A DNA stretch of 64,000 nucleotides from Aureimonas fodinaquatilis (GCF_008369445.1 NZ_VTWH01000005.1:62001-126000), one strand, 5' to 3'. Positions 27,702-36,897 are shown, counted from the stretch's first letter. Numbers and translations are program-made. The notes: a model not told the origin generated them from the letters alone.

Positions 27702-30631
27702 CAATGTGCCTCATCCCAGTTTGTTGCTGCCCGCGCATCCACCACCAGTGGCACGGACAATTGAACTGCAGGATCTGCAGCCTGCTCCATGACGTGCCGG
27801 ATAACAGGAATGGTTGCGGCAACCTCGTCTTCAGGCACTTCAAAAATCAATTCGTCATGCACCTGCAGCAGCATGGCTGCGGAAAGCCGCTGCTGCGCCA
27901 GTGTTGGCTCCATCCGCACCATGGCGCGGCGGATAATATCTGCCGCTGTGCCTTGAATCGGTGCGTTTATGGCGGCGCGCTCGTTAAAGGCCCGAACAGA
28001 GGCGTTGGCGTGGCGGATATCCGGATAGTGCGCACGCCGGCCAAACAGGGTTTCCACATAGCCGTCGGCCTTGGCGCGCGCTTTGGTTTCGTCCATGTAA
28101 GCGCGAATGCCCGGGAAACGCTCAAAGTACCGTCGGATGTAAAGCCCTGCTTCTTCCCGAGGTATGGAAAGCTGCGCTGCAAGACCAAAAGCCGATATTC
28201 CGTAGATAATGCCGAAATTGATGGCCTTGGCCCGGCGGCGAACCGCCGGTTCCATACCTTCCACCGGCACGCCGAACATTTCCGAAGCGGTCATGGCGTG
28301 AATGTCGATGCCCTGCTGGAATGCCGTTTTCAATTGGGTGATGTCGGCAATATGCGCCAGAATGCGCAGCTCAATCTGGCTGTAATCGGCCGACACGAGT
28401 TGAAATCCCGGGGCTGCAACAAAGGCAGTGCGAATGGCACGGCCTTCTTCTGTGCGCACCGGAATATTCTGCAGGTTGGGTTCGGACGATGACAAGCGAC
28501 CGGTTGTGGTGGAAGCCATGGAATAGGACGTGTGGATACGCCCGGCAGGGTCCATATGCAGCGGCAGGGCGTCCGTATACGTGCCTCTCAGCTTGGTAAT
28601 CTGCCGCCAGTCGACAATCTTGCGCGGAAGGTCATGGCCCTCTGCCGCCAGATCTTCCAGCGTGCGGGCATCGGTGGACCATTGCCCTGTGCGAGTGCGT
28701 TTGCCACCGGGCAGACCCAGCTTGCCGAACAGAATTTCACCCAGTTGCTTTGGTGACCCCGGGTTGAAATTCTCACCGGCCAATCGGTGAATTTCTTCTT
28801 CCAGCCCAGCAGCTTTCTGGGCGAAATTGCCGGAAAGCCGTGACAATATCTGCCGGTCCACCCGAATGCCGCGTTCTTCCATGCGGGAAAGTACCGGAAC
28901 CAGCGGCCGTTCCAGTCGCTCATACACATGAACCAGGCCCTCGGCTGCGAGGCGCGGTTTCAGCACCTGCCAGAGCCGCAAGGTTACATCGGCATCTTCT
29001 GCCGCATATTCCGTAACCTTGTCGATTGCGCAGGCGGCTATGGCCTTCATACCTTTGCCGCTGCCGCACAAATCTTTGTAGCTGATAGGCTTATGGCCCA
29101 GAAATCTTTCTGACAGCTCATCCATGCCGTGACCTTCCAGCGAGGACGAGGCGTCCAGCGCGTAAGAGATCAGCATTGTGTCGTCAAAAGGCTGAATGGC
29201 GATGCCCCGGCGCAGCATGACCAGATAGTCATACTTGAAGTTCTGACCGATTTTCAGAACTGAACGGTCCGTGAGCACGGGGCGCAACTTTTCCAGAACA
29301 GCCGTTTCGGCAAGCTGCATGCCCAGCGCTGCGCGGTCGGCTTCGCTGTCGCCCAGAAGATCGCCGGAATTTGCGGCCACGTGACCAATCGGCACATAGG
29401 CGGCCTCGCCGGGCGCCACTGCAAAAGACAGGCCGATAAGGTCGGCATGCATGGCATCCAGTGCGCTTGTTTCAACGTCAAATGCCAGAAAGCCGGTTTC
29501 ATAGGCCCGCGCGATCCAGCGATCCAGCGTTTCCACATCGCGTATGGTTGCATAGGCCGTGCGGTCAAAGGCCAGCGCCGCCATTGCCTCACCACGCCCG
29601 GCAGCAAGCGTCGCCGGTGTCAGGTTCAGTGTGGCGCCAACAGGCCTGGCATCCGGCGCCGGTTTGGTCGCGGCATCCAGGTCAGGGCCGCGGGCAGGTT
29701 CTGAAACGTCAATCTGCTGCGTTGCCACCAATGCCGCATCGGCGCCGAGGCGCGCTGCAACCCGCCGTGTCAGCGTGGTGAATTCCATGGCTTTCAGATA
29801 GCCAATCAGCTTGTCCGCCTCCGGATCGCGCACGGCAAAGTCAGCCAACGGCACATCCAGCGGCGTATTGATTTCCAGTGTAACCAGACGTTTGGAAAGG
29901 CGGGCCTGTTCGGCAAAGGCCAGAAGATTCTCCCGCCGTTTTGCCTGCTTGATCTCTCCGGCGCGCTCCAGCAGAGTTTCCAGGTCGCCAAACTCTTCAA
30001 GAAGCTGCGCGGCCGTCTTGGGCCCAATTCCCGGAACACCCGGCACATTGTCCGATGCGTCACCGACCAGCGCCTGCAGGTCGATCATTTTTTCCGGCAG
30101 GACGCCAAATTTTTCCAGCACTTCGGCGGGGCCGAGACGTTTGTCCTTCATTTGATCGTACAGCGTGACGTTAGGGCCAACCAGCTGCATCAGGTCCTTG
30201 TCTGATGAAACAATTGTCACGTCGCCGCCCGATTCCTGCGCCTGTCTGGCATAGGTTGCAATCAGGTCGTCGGCTTCAAAGCCCTGCTTTTCAATGCATG
30301 GAAGGTCAAAAGCGCGCACCGCTTCGCGGATCAGGGCAAACTGCGGCACCAGATCCTCTGGCGGAGGCGGGCGGTTGGCTTTGTACCCATCATAAAGCGC
30401 ATTGCGAAAGGTTGTGGAGGAGTGGTCAAAAATCACCGCAAAATGCGTTGGCGCCACCCCCACAGACGTGTCGCGTGACTCTTCCAGAAGCTTCCACAGC
30501 ATGTTGCAGAAACCGGACACAGCCCCCACAGGTATGCCATCCGACTTGCGGGTGAGGGGTGGTAACGCGTGGTAGGCCCGGAAAATATAGGCCGAGCCAT
30601 CGACGAGGAAGAGGTGATCGCCCTTTTGCAT
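27701..30631 (-). CDS. polA: DNA polymerase I
   Basis: 976 aa, full length with three domains. 5'-3' exonuclease (about 1-290) with [13 protein letters not shown] and [14 protein letters not shown]. 3'-5' exonuclease (about 370-560) with FDVETSALD and GQNFKYDY, so proofreading residues are retained, unlike Taq. Polymerase motifs A ([11 protein letters not shown]), B ([14 protein letters not shown]) and C ([11 protein letters not shown]). Acts in Okazaki fragment processing and repair. It precedes pyrF on the same strand with overlapping stop and start. Confidence 0.98.
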   Translation of the reverse strand: MQKGDHLFLVDGSAYIFRAYHALPPLTRKSDGIPVGAVSGFCNMLWKLLEESRDTSVGVAPTHFAVIFDHSSTTFRNALYDGYKANRPPPPEDLVPQFALIREAVRAFDLPCIEKQGFEADDLIATYARQAQESGGDVTIVSSDKDLMQLVGPNVTLYDQMKDKRLGPAEVLEKFGVLPEKMIDLQALVGDASDNVPGVPGIGPKTAAQLLEEFGDLETLLERAGEIKQAKRRENLLAFAEQARLSKRLVTLEINTPLDVPLADFAVRDPEADKLIGYLKAMEFTTLTRRVAARLGADAALVATQQIDVSEPARGPDLDAATKPAPDARPVGATLNLTPATLAAGRGEAMAALAFDRTAYATIRDVETLDRWIARAYETGFLAFDVETSALDAMHADLIGLSFAVAPGEAAYVPIGHVAANSGDLLGDSEADRAALGMQLAETAVLEKLRPVLTDRSVLKIGQNFKYDYLVMLRRGIAIQPFDDTMLISYALDASSSLEGHGMDELSERFLGHKPISYKDLCGSGKGMKAIAACAIDKVTEYAAEDADVTLRLWQVLKPRLAAEGLVHVYERLERPLVPVLSRMEERGIRVDRQILSRLSGNFAQKAAGLEEEIHRLAGENFNPGSPKQLGEILFGKLGLPGGKRTRTGQWSTDARTLEDLAAEGHDLPRKIVDWRQITKLRGTYTDALPLHMDPAGRIHTSYSMASTTTGRLSSSEPNLQNIPVRTEEGRAIRTAFVAAPGFQLVSADYSQIELRILAHIADITQLKTAFQQGIDIHAMTASEMFGVPVEGMEPAVRRRAKAINFGIIYGISAFGLAAQLSIPREEAGLYIRRYFERFPGIRAYMDETKARAKADGYVETLFGRRAHYPDIRHANASVRAFNERAAINAPIQGTAADIIRRAMVRMEPTLAQQRLSAAMLLQVHDELIFEVPEDEVAATIPVIRHVMEQAADPAVQLSVPLVVDARAATNWDEAH

Positions 30632-30917
30632 GAAACGCTCCTATCGCGCTGCATCAACCTTGTCCATGTGTGTCGTTGAAAAGCTTCAGGCCTGAAGCTG
30701 CCATGGAATCGGCCTACTTCTAAAGGCTTACTAAATTTTAACATTGTTGAAAATTGAAGAAGAGATGAGGCTTGACTAGAAATTTAGCTTTAAAAACAAC
30801 AGCTTATACAATCCGTCCAAGGTCGGAAAGATTGGGTTACCAAACCGTAATATGAATTTTCACGAAAGCGTGATCGCGCGCCCTTGAACCAACGACAGGG
30901 AAGGCGCATTTTACTAC

Positions 30918-31075
30918 CAACGACGCGACGAATAGCGTCGTGTTCGGCCAGAGCTCGTCCCCCGCTTTTGTGCCGAATAGATGAGTGGATGCCCCAACCC
31001 CCCTCTCGGGTATCCGCTTAATGCAGAGAGAGCCGTCGCGACAATCCCCCTCCAGTCCGCGACGGCTCTTTTTTA
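30918..31075 (+). ncRNA. Candidate small RNA of the AbcR (alpha-r15) type
   Basis: The 591-nt gap between polA and the peptidase gene holds no reading frame I can support, yet ends in a classic terminator. Three hairpins line up. The first is ACGACGC/GCGTCGT at 30920-30941. The second is a 13-bp stem at 30982-31020 with loop CAACCCCCCTCTC. The third is the terminator, with loop including CCCCCTCC. C-rich anti-Shine-Dalgarno loops plus a terminator are characteristic of the Rhizobiales AbcR RNAs, which repress ABC-transporter mRNAs with Hfq. I recall that AbcR genes of Sinorhizobium also lie beside polA. A -35-like CTTGAA is at 30883-30888; the -10 is unclear, so the 5' end is approximate. Confidence 0.6.
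31029..31075 (+). terminator. Strong intrinsic terminator of the small RNA
   Basis: AGAGCCGTCGCG (31029-31040) pairs with CGCGACGGCTCT (31058-31069), a perfect 12-bp stem, followed by six T residues. No protein gene precedes it on this strand; polA runs the other way. Confidence 0.88.
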
Positions 31076-31222
31076 TTATTTTACCTATATTTTTAACAAA
31101 ATTTTAATCTCTGTTGCCGGTTTGCAATAGCGCACCATGCTTGCACAAAACCGCTACGCACCCTCTCCAATATTGCTATAGACACGTCACTGCCTTCTGT
31201 CTGGAAGAAAGGATCTGTCTGA

Positions 31223-32623
31223 ATGGCCAGTCTGGATAATGTGCTCTCCAATCTCGACCGCAATCTCGACACATCAGTCGAGCGCTTGAAAGCGCTTCTT
31301 CGCATTCCGTCGATTTCCACCGATCCGGCATTTGCCGCAGATTGCCGCGCGGCCGCCGAGTGGCTGGTGGCCGATCTGCTCGATCTTGGATTTGATGCCT
31401 CGGTGCGGGAAACGGCGGGCCATCCGATGGTCATTGCGCACCACACGGGTGCCGGGGCGGATGCGCCACATGTCCTATTTTACGGCCATTATGACGTTCA
31501 GCCAGTCGATCCGGTAGACCTGTGGGACAACGCGCCGTTCGATCCGCAGATTGTCACCATGCCGGATGGATCGAAGCGGATAACCGGGCGCGGCTCGGCC
31601 GATGACAAAGGCCAGTTGATGACCTTTGTTGAAGCCTGCCGCGCATATATTGCTGAAACCGGTACATTGCCTTGCCGTGTGACAATCTTTCTGGAGGGAG
31701 AGGAGGAGTCGGGTTCACCATCGCTCATTCCCTTCCTGGAAGAGAACCGGGAAGAGTTGTCGGCCGGCGTTGCGCTGATTTGCGACACCAATATGTGGGA
31801 CAGAACCACACCGGCTATCTCCACAGGGCTGCGCGGCCTTGTGGGGGAGGAAGTTGTTGTCAGCGCTGCATCCATGGACCTGCATTCGGGTTATTATGGC
31901 GGGGCGGCGGCCAATCCAATTCATATTCTGGCAAAAATTCTGGCTGAACTGCACGATGAAGATGGCCGGGTCACGCTGCCGGGCTTTTACGATGCCGTTC
32001 GTGATCTGCCCGCGGATGTCCGCGAAATCTGGAACAATCTGGGATTTTCCGAACAAGAATTTCTCGGGGGTGTCGGGCTTTCAATTCCGGCCGGAGAAAA
32101 AGGCCGTTCGGTTCTGGAGCAGACGTGGTCGCGGCCAACCGCAGAGGTGAACGGAATTGAAGGCGGGTATACGGGGCAGGGCTTCAAAACCGTCATTCCA
32201 GCCCAGGCGCGCGCCAAGGTTTCATTCCGGCTGGTCTTTGATCAGGACCCGCAAGTGGTAAGGCAGACCTTCCGGGAATTTGTCAAAGCAAGGATTCCTG
32301 CCGACTGCCGGGTCGAGTTTCATGAACATGGCGGTTCAGGCGCGATACAATTGCCGTTTGACTCTCCGTTGCTGACAGTCGCCCGGAAGGCATTGTCGGA
32401 TGAATGGCCAAATCCCGCCGTGATGATCGGCATGGGTGGTTCCATCCCCGTGGTAGGAGAGTTCCGCAAACGCTTGTCCATGCCCTCATTGCTGATCGGA
32501 TTTGGTCATGGCGATGATCGGATACATTCGCCCAATGAAAAATATGAAATGACATCCTTCCATCACGGTCAACGGTCGTGGGCAAGGGTGCTTCATGCGC
32601 TGGCTCAGGCAGATGTCGATTGA
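31223..32623 (+). CDS. M20/M25/M40 family peptidase (dipeptidase-like)
   Basis: 466 aa. Metal and catalytic blocks are GHYDVQP (His89, Asp91), GRGSADDKG (Asp127) and EGEEESGS, with a further His in a GFGHGDDRIHSPNE block; the inserted dimerisation domain is present. These enzymes are cytoplasmic di-zinc dipeptidases or acylases. Start ATG 31223 has AGAAAGGA upstream. It is the first plus-strand gene after the small RNA; a half-copy of the dispersed repeat follows its stop. Confidence 0.88.
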   Translation: MASLDNVLSNLDRNLDTSVERLKALLRIPSISTDPAFAADCRAAAEWLVADLLDLGFDASVRETAGHPMVIAHHTGAGADAPHVLFYGHYDVQPVDPVDLWDNAPFDPQIVTMPDGSKRITGRGSADDKGQLMTFVEACRAYIAETGTLPCRVTIFLEGEEESGSPSLIPFLEENREELSAGVALICDTNMWDRTTPAISTGLRGLVGEEVVVSAASMDLHSGYYGGAAANPIHILAKILAELHDEDGRVTLPGFYDAVRDLPADVREIWNNLGFSEQEFLGGVGLSIPAGEKGRSVLEQTWSRPTAEVNGIEGGYTGQGFKTVIPAQARAKVSFRLVFDQDPQVVRQTFREFVKARIPADCRVEFHEHGGSGAIQLPFDSPLLTVARKALSDEWPNPAVMIGMGGSIPVVGEFRKRLSMPSLLIGFGHGDDRIHSPNEKYEMTSFHHGQRSWARVLHALAQADVD

Positions 32624-32628
32624 GCAAG

Positions 32629-32672
32629 GCACTGCCCTGCCGTTGAAACGGTGCCGTTTCAACGCAAAGTGC
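32629..32672 (+). repeat. Dispersed intergenic repeat, copy D (half element)
   Basis: GCACTGCCCTGCCGTTGAAA and AACGCAAAGTGC match the right half of copies B and E. Within it GTTGAAACGG/CCGTTTCAAC (32642-32663) is a perfect 10-bp hairpin with a 2-nt loop, right after the peptidase stop, so it may also serve as terminator. Confidence 0.55.
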
Positions 32673-32716
32673 TTTAAACTTCAATCAAGGGTTTAACTCT
32701 CTGCATCTTTCAATTA

Positions 32717-32746
32717 CGCCGGAACAAAGGAAATCTTGTTCCGGCG
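32717..32746. other. Perfect 11-bp hairpin just before the CDP-alcohol transferase gene
   Basis: CGCCGGAACAA (32717-32727) and TTGTTCCGGCG (32736-32746) with an 8-nt loop end 17 nt before the ATG at 32764, directly against the ribosome site (GAAAGGTGG). No U-run follows. It may be an operator dyad, or an RNA stem controlling initiation of the phospholipid operon. Confidence 0.5.
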
Positions 32747-32763
32747 AAAGGTGGCTTCACCCA

Positions 32764-33399
32764 ATGGTTCAGCAGTCGCAACAGCGTCGGCCCTTGGCCT
32801 CACGCAATACGGGATGGGCAAACAGGCTGGCGCGCCTGCTGCTTGCCACTCCGATAACGCCCAATATGATTTCGCTTTTCGGCATCGGCTTTGCCGCTAT
32901 CGGCGCAGCATTGCTGGCTTTTGCGCCAATGACGCCATGGCTGTTTCTAGTAGCGGCAGTCATGGTTCAGTTGCGGCTTCTGTGCAATCTGCTGGATGGC
33001 ATGGTTGCGGTGGAGGGTGGCCGGCACTCTCCAACGGGTGCACTGTACAACGAGGCTCCTGACAGGGTTGAGGATTGTTTGCTGCTGATCGGGTGCGGCT
33101 ATGCCGCCCTGCTTCCGGAACTGGGCTATCTTGCGGCCATCGGGGCGGTTGCCACGGCCTATGTCAGAGCATTCGGCGCTTCGCTTGGTCTGGGCCAGGA
33201 CTATCGCGGCCCAATGGCCAAGCCTCATCGCATGGCGGTTCTGACAGCCGGTGCAGTGCTGGCTTTTTTTGAAGTCAGCTTCAATGGAACTCTTTACACC
33301 ATTCAGATCGCGCTAGCCGCTATACTGTTTGGAACAGCCATAACCTGTGTGCGGCGGCTCAGTGCAATTGCCTCAGGCCTTCGAGAGCAAGGGCAATGA
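32764..33399 (+). CDS. CDP-alcohol phosphatidyltransferase family protein (YnbA-like)
   Basis: 211 aa membrane protein with about six hydrophobic segments. The family signature (D-x2-DG-x2-AR-x8-G-x3-D-x3-D) is present but altered: DG at 78-79, Asp100 and Asp104 are kept, the first Asp is Asn75, AR is AV (82-83) and the Gly is Asn96. Other members of this subgroup share the LCNLLDGMVAVEGG form, so it is probably a divergent but active branch. It overlaps plsC by four bases and is first in a PlsC-CdsA operon resembling E. coli ynbABC. The alcohol acceptor is unknown. Confidence 0.8.
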   Translation: MVQQSQQRRPLASRNTGWANRLARLLLATPITPNMISLFGIGFAAIGAALLAFAPMTPWLFLVAAVMVQLRLLCNLLDGMVAVEGGRHSPTGALYNEAPDRVEDCLLLIGCGYAALLPELGYLAAIGAVATAYVRAFGASLGLGQDYRGPMAKPHRMAVLTAGAVLAFFEVSFNGTLYTIQIALAAILFGTAITCVRRLSAIASGLREQGQ

Positions 33400-34010
33400 T
33401 CGGCGGTTTATTGGTTGGATTGGCGCGTTTTCTGGTTGGCGGGCAACCTGAATGGCATGGCAGCGCACCGTCATCCCGCTCGCGCATTTACTTTGCCAAT
33501 CACGGCAGTCATCTGGACACTGTGTTGCTTTGGGCGGCCATACCGGCAGGACATCGTGCAACAACACATCCAGTTGCTGCGGCAGATTATTGGGGCCGCA
33601 ACCGCCTGACACGCTACATTGCGATCGGCATTCTAGGCTCCGTGCTGGTGGATAGACGCGGTCAGGCTTCCGGTGTTGATGTTTTGAAACCGCTGGAAGA
33701 CGAACTGCAACGCGGGGATTCTCTGATCATTTTTCCGGAAGGGACCCGTGGCTCGCAGGCGCTGCCCGGCCCATTCAAAAGCGGCTTGTACCGGCTGGCT
33801 CTCAACCATCCGCAAACAGAACTCATTCCGGTTTATCTCGAGAATTTGTCACGGGCTTTTCCACGTGGCGCATTTTTGCCAATCCCGGTTTCTTGCCGGG
33901 TCCGCTTTGGCCCGGCGATGCAACTTCTGCCAGATGAGTCCAAGGAAGATTTTCTGGAAAGGGCCAGACAGGCCGTAACTGATCTTTCGGGAGATGCGGC
34001 ATGGACATGA
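33396..34010 (+). CDS. 1-acylglycerol-3-phosphate acyltransferase family protein (PlsC-like)
   Basis: 204 aa, single PlsC domain. NHGSHLD (His36, Asp41) is the HX4D acyltransferase motif and FPEGTRG the acceptor-binding motif. It would acylate lysophosphatidate, or a related lysolipid, at the inner membrane. It is shorter than a housekeeping PlsC and embedded between the phosphatidyltransferase and CdsA genes with overlaps of 4 and 10 bases, so the three proteins are probably made together for one special lipid. Confidence 0.85.
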   Translation: MIGGLLVGLARFLVGGQPEWHGSAPSSRSRIYFANHGSHLDTVLLWAAIPAGHRATTHPVAAADYWGRNRLTRYIAIGILGSVLVDRRGQASGVDVLKPLEDELQRGDSLIIFPEGTRGSQALPGPFKSGLYRLALNHPQTELIPVYLENLSRAFPRGAFLPIPVSCRVRFGPAMQLLPDESKEDFLERARQAVTDLSGDAAWT

Positions 34011-34939
34011 CCCTGGTCTGGCTGGTGGGCGGTCTGGTTGTTCTGCTGACCGCCGCGACGTTGATTGGCCGTGTTGCTGCAACAAGGGCGAAAAGCCCTG
34101 AAGCAGTGGCAACTGCAGCAAACCTCAACCAGCGCATTCGTTCCTGGTGGGTTATGGTTGCAGTGCTTTCAGCGGCATTCGCTTTTGGCCAGACGGTGAC
34201 TCTTGTGCTGTTTGCATTGACGTCATTTTACTGCTTGCGAGAGTTCATTTCGTTGACTCCCACGCTGCCAGCTGATCATTCGGCTCTGGCGTTCGCCTTT
34301 TATGTCTTCCTGCCGCTGCAATACATTCTCATCGGCATTGATTGGCAAACCCTGTTCAGCATTGCCATCCCGGTTTATGCATTCCTGCTTCTACCGGCGC
34401 TGGCAGCATTGAAACAGGAAACCGCCGGGTTTCTGGAGCGCACGTCAAAAGTGCAGTGGGCCCTGATGCTGACAGTTTATTGCATCAGCCATGCCCCTGC
34501 TCTGCTTTTGCTGGATATTCCGGGCTATGCCGGAAAAGAAGTCCTGCTCCTGTTTTTCCTGATCTTTGTCGTTCAGGCCAGCGATGTCCTGCAATATGTG
34601 TTTGGAAAACTCTTTGGCCGGCACAAGATCGCGCCTGTGGTCAGCCCCAATAAAACTGTAGAAGGCTTTGTCGGGGGTGGGCTGGCGGCAATTCTGTTGG
34701 GAGCGTGCCTGTTCTGGATTACGCCATTTTCGCCTTTACAGGCAGCGGGCATGGCGTTTGCCATCGTTATGGCGGGCTTTTGTGGCGGGTTGGTTTTATC
34801 AGCGGTCAAGCGTTCAATGGGTGCGAAAGACTGGGGCAGGATGATCGAGGGTCATGGCGGCGCGCTGGATAGAATGGATTCGGTCAGCTATTCCGCACCG
34901 TTGTTTTTTCATCTGACGAACTACTTTTTTGTGTCGTGA
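34001..34939 (+). CDS. Phosphatidate cytidylyltransferase family protein (CdsA-like)
   Basis: 312 aa with about eight membrane segments. The C-terminal CDS signature SAVKRSMGAKDWG, then EGHGGALDRMDS, is intact, with acidic and His residues in place. It makes CDP-diacylglycerol from phosphatidate and CTP, the donor for the first gene's product. The essential cdsA usually lies with uppS and dxr, which are absent here, so this is probably a second, dedicated copy. Last gene of the operon. Confidence 0.85.
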   Translation: MDMTLVWLVGGLVVLLTAATLIGRVAATRAKSPEAVATAANLNQRIRSWWVMVAVLSAAFAFGQTVTLVLFALTSFYCLREFISLTPTLPADHSALAFAFYVFLPLQYILIGIDWQTLFSIAIPVYAFLLLPALAALKQETAGFLERTSKVQWALMLTVYCISHAPALLLLDIPGYAGKEVLLLFFLIFVVQASDVLQYVFGKLFGRHKIAPVVSPNKTVEGFVGGGLAAILLGACLFWITPFSPLQAAGMAFAIVMAGFCGGLVLSAVKRSMGAKDWGRMIEGHGGALDRMDSVSYSAPLFFHLTNYFFVS

Positions 34940-34950
34940 AATGAATGGCC

Positions 34951-35262
34951 CTAAGCTCGACACTGACGCAGTTCCTGCCCTTCCTGTGATCTTGAAACGG
35001 GTATGATGCAGACAGCCTGGGACAGGGTGTAGATCAGAGCCTTTCTTTCGCTGATCAGTGACGCGCGGATTGCAACGACGAAATCGTCCGGCGCATCGTG
35101 ATTTTCCAGTGTCTTCACCGTGATTTCAATTGCCCTGTTGACGGCTTCGGCCAGCGGAAACTCCATGGCTGCTTCAAAGGCAGCATTCTCGTAAGTTGCT
35201 GAAATCCAATCATGAAACATCTCCCTCGCTTCTGCGCTTGTTTCAATCAGTGACCACATCAT
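34951..35262 (-). CDS. Small hypothetical protein
   Basis: 103 aa, mostly helical and acidic (MFHDWISATYENAAFEAAMEFPL); I recognise no family. AAGGTGAG precedes the paired ATG codons at 35262/35259, which supports translation. It converges on the cdsA-like gene with an 11-nt gap. An AT-rich region lies upstream. No signal peptide or membrane segment. Confidence 0.5.
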   Translation of the reverse strand: MMWSLIETSAEAREMFHDWISATYENAAFEAAMEFPLAEAVNRAIEITVKTLENHDAPDDFVVAIRASLISERKALIYTLSQAVCIIPVSRSQEGQELRQCRA

Positions 35263-35690
35263 TCTGTCTCACCTTGCCTTAAAAAGATATCATCTAAATT
35301 AGTAACGATATTCTCCCTAAAAACTCAATCAAAAGTATAAACTGCGACAACACGCCGCATCAAGTCTAAAATTGGCGGATATCAGAGTTGTGTCGAAAAA
35401 ATCAGTGATCAAAGACGTGCCAATATCCGGCGATCAAGATTTTTAACATGATGATGAAATTTTTCGCACAATGATCATATGGGAATTAATTAAAAAAAAT
35501 TATTATCTTACTATTGTGCAATTTGATCTTGGTATACAATTCGAAGTTGATTTGAGAAAAGACGCGTTTCGGTTGATTGTCTTCCTGCCGGAATGCGGGC
35601 GTTGATAAGTTTCGTCGGATATTGACGGATTGCAGAGGTTGCACTTCAACCCGTCGATAACCATGGGTGTAAGCAAGTTGAAAAGATGTC
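35263..35690. other. AT-rich intergenic region
   Basis: 428 nt between the small hypothetical gene and the acetyltransferase stop, with a markedly AT-rich core at about 35445-35540. It must hold the promoter of the small gene. A CGGATAT (35376) / ATATCCG (35423) inverted pair is present. I found no gene, tRNA or clear terminator beyond a weak 7-bp AAGATGT/ACATCTT hairpin at the 3' edge. Confidence 0.5.
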
Positions 35691-36209
35691 TTACATCTTC
35701 ATGCGGATGACGCGCGCGGGTACGCCGGCAGCAATGGCCCCCGGTGGAATATCGCGCGTGACAACAGCATTTGCGCCAATAACCGCGTGTTCGCCAATTG
35801 TAACGCCACCAATGATCTTAGCACCTGCGCCAATATCAACATGGCCGGCAAGCCGGGGTGCGCCGTTTGGACCGATCGCAAGCGTTACTTGTTGCAGGAT
35901 CAGGCAGTTGGCACCAATGACGGCATCGGGATGCAGAACAATGCCGTTTGGATGCGGCAGGAGCAAACCACCACCGATGTCAGTGCCAAGCTGAATTTCG
36001 GCCTGGGTGATAACTGTCCAGAATCGATGTTCCAGCACCCACCATCGGCGCGCGATGGCAGCACCAACCCCTCGTTTCTGTCGCAATGCCTGGTGGCGGC
36101 GTACAGTGCGCAGCAATCGGCGTGAAGGGTCCCACAGGCGAGACGGCTTTTCCCTGCTCCAGTCCGGTTCTGTTGCGGAAATCTCTTCCGTGTGACGTGC
36201 GTCTGGCAT
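35691..36209 (-). CDS. Serine O-acetyltransferase-like hexapeptide-repeat transferase
   Basis: 172 aa from ATG 36209 (MPDARHTEE). After a basic N-terminus the left-handed beta-helix repeats run from about residue 85 (IGTDIGGGLLLPHPNGIVLHPDAVIGANC) to IPPGAIAAGVPARVIRM. The HPNGIVLHPDAVIG and GAKIIGGVTIGEHAVIGANAVV blocks resemble CysE-type serine acetyltransferases, but the N-terminal CysE domain is short, so another acyl acceptor such as a sugar is possible. The open frame extends to 36788, but that part lies opposite the Lrp gene and is not credible. Divergent from the Lrp gene. Confidence 0.75.
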   Translation of the reverse strand: MPDARHTEEISATEPDWSREKPSRLWDPSRRLLRTVRRHQALRQKRGVGAAIARRWWVLEHRFWTVITQAEIQLGTDIGGGLLLPHPNGIVLHPDAVIGANCLILQQVTLAIGPNGAPRLAGHVDIGAGAKIIGGVTIGEHAVIGANAVVTRDIPPGAIAAGVPARVIRMKM

Positions 36210-36398
36210 AATGGGCTCACTCTTTGACGGCAGGGTAAAAACGCGGGTTGGGAATTGCCGCATGAACAGGAATTTTCGTGCCAGAATGCACAAGGTGCAA
36301 GGTGAGTCCATGCAACTTTTTACGGTATTGTCGAGGCTCATTAGGATTCTGCCGCAAATGACAAGCAGCAATTGGAATGACACAAGGAACGAGGCGTG

Positions 36399-36854
36399 AT
36401 GCTGGATGCGACGGATCTGCGAATATTGCGCGCCATGCAGGATGACCCGGAAGGCTCGGTTGAGAGCATCGGTCGTGCGGCTGGTTTGAGCCACACGCCC
36501 TGCTGGCGCCGCATCCGCCGGATGCAGGCCGAAGGGATACTGGGCGAGCGTCGTTATCGGATTAATGAAAAGGCAATTGGCCTTGGAGTGACGGTGATGA
36601 CGATGATCAAGCTGAGCCGGCAGGACGAGGTGGCCCTGGAGGCCTTTGAAAAGGCGGCACATGAAATGCGTGATATTGTGGACTGCTACCTTGTCACTGG
36701 TCGCTATGATTTCGTGCTGACAATACTGACGCGCGATACAGAAAGCTTTGAGACTCTTTTGAAAACCAAATTGTCCAAACTGCCCCACATTGCGGAAATG
36801 AATTCGACAGTGGTGCTGCGCAAAGCAAAGAGCGGTGGCCCGTTACCAATTTAA
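36399..36854 (+). CDS. Lrp/AsnC-family transcriptional regulator
   Basis: 151 aa. N-terminal HTH (LDATDLRILRAMQDDPEGSVESIGRAAGLS, then WRRIRRMQAEG) and a C-terminal ligand-binding RAM domain (IVDCYLVTGRYDFVLTILTRD). ATG 36399 follows AAGGAACGAGG; a GTG one codon earlier is possible. It is read in the same direction as the indolepyruvate oxidoreductase gene 169 nt downstream, a frequent pairing in alphaproteobacteria, so it probably controls that gene in response to an aromatic or branched-chain amino acid. Confidence 0.9.
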   Translation: MLDATDLRILRAMQDDPEGSVESIGRAAGLSHTPCWRRIRRMQAEGILGERRYRINEKAIGLGVTVMTMIKLSRQDEVALEAFEKAAHEMRDIVDCYLVTGRYDFVLTILTRDTESFETLLKTKLSKLPHIAEMNSTVVLRKAKSGGPLPI

Positions 36855-36869
36855 ACATAATGCGATTTT

Positions 36870-36897
36870 ATCCTATAAATGGTATTATCAATAGGAT
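36870..36897. promoter_or_regulatory. Inverted repeat, candidate Lrp/AsnC operator
   Basis: ATCCTAT (36870-36876) and ATAGGAT (36891-36897) form a 7-bp inverted repeat spaced by 14 AT-rich bases, between the regulator gene and the oxidoreductase gene. Size and AT-rich centre suit an Lrp-type site. Confidence 0.42.

Noticed and set aside
36210-36788. Upstream extension of the acetyltransferase frame
   Set aside because: It lies on the opposite strand of the Lrp/AsnC gene and shows no hexapeptide or CysE pattern.
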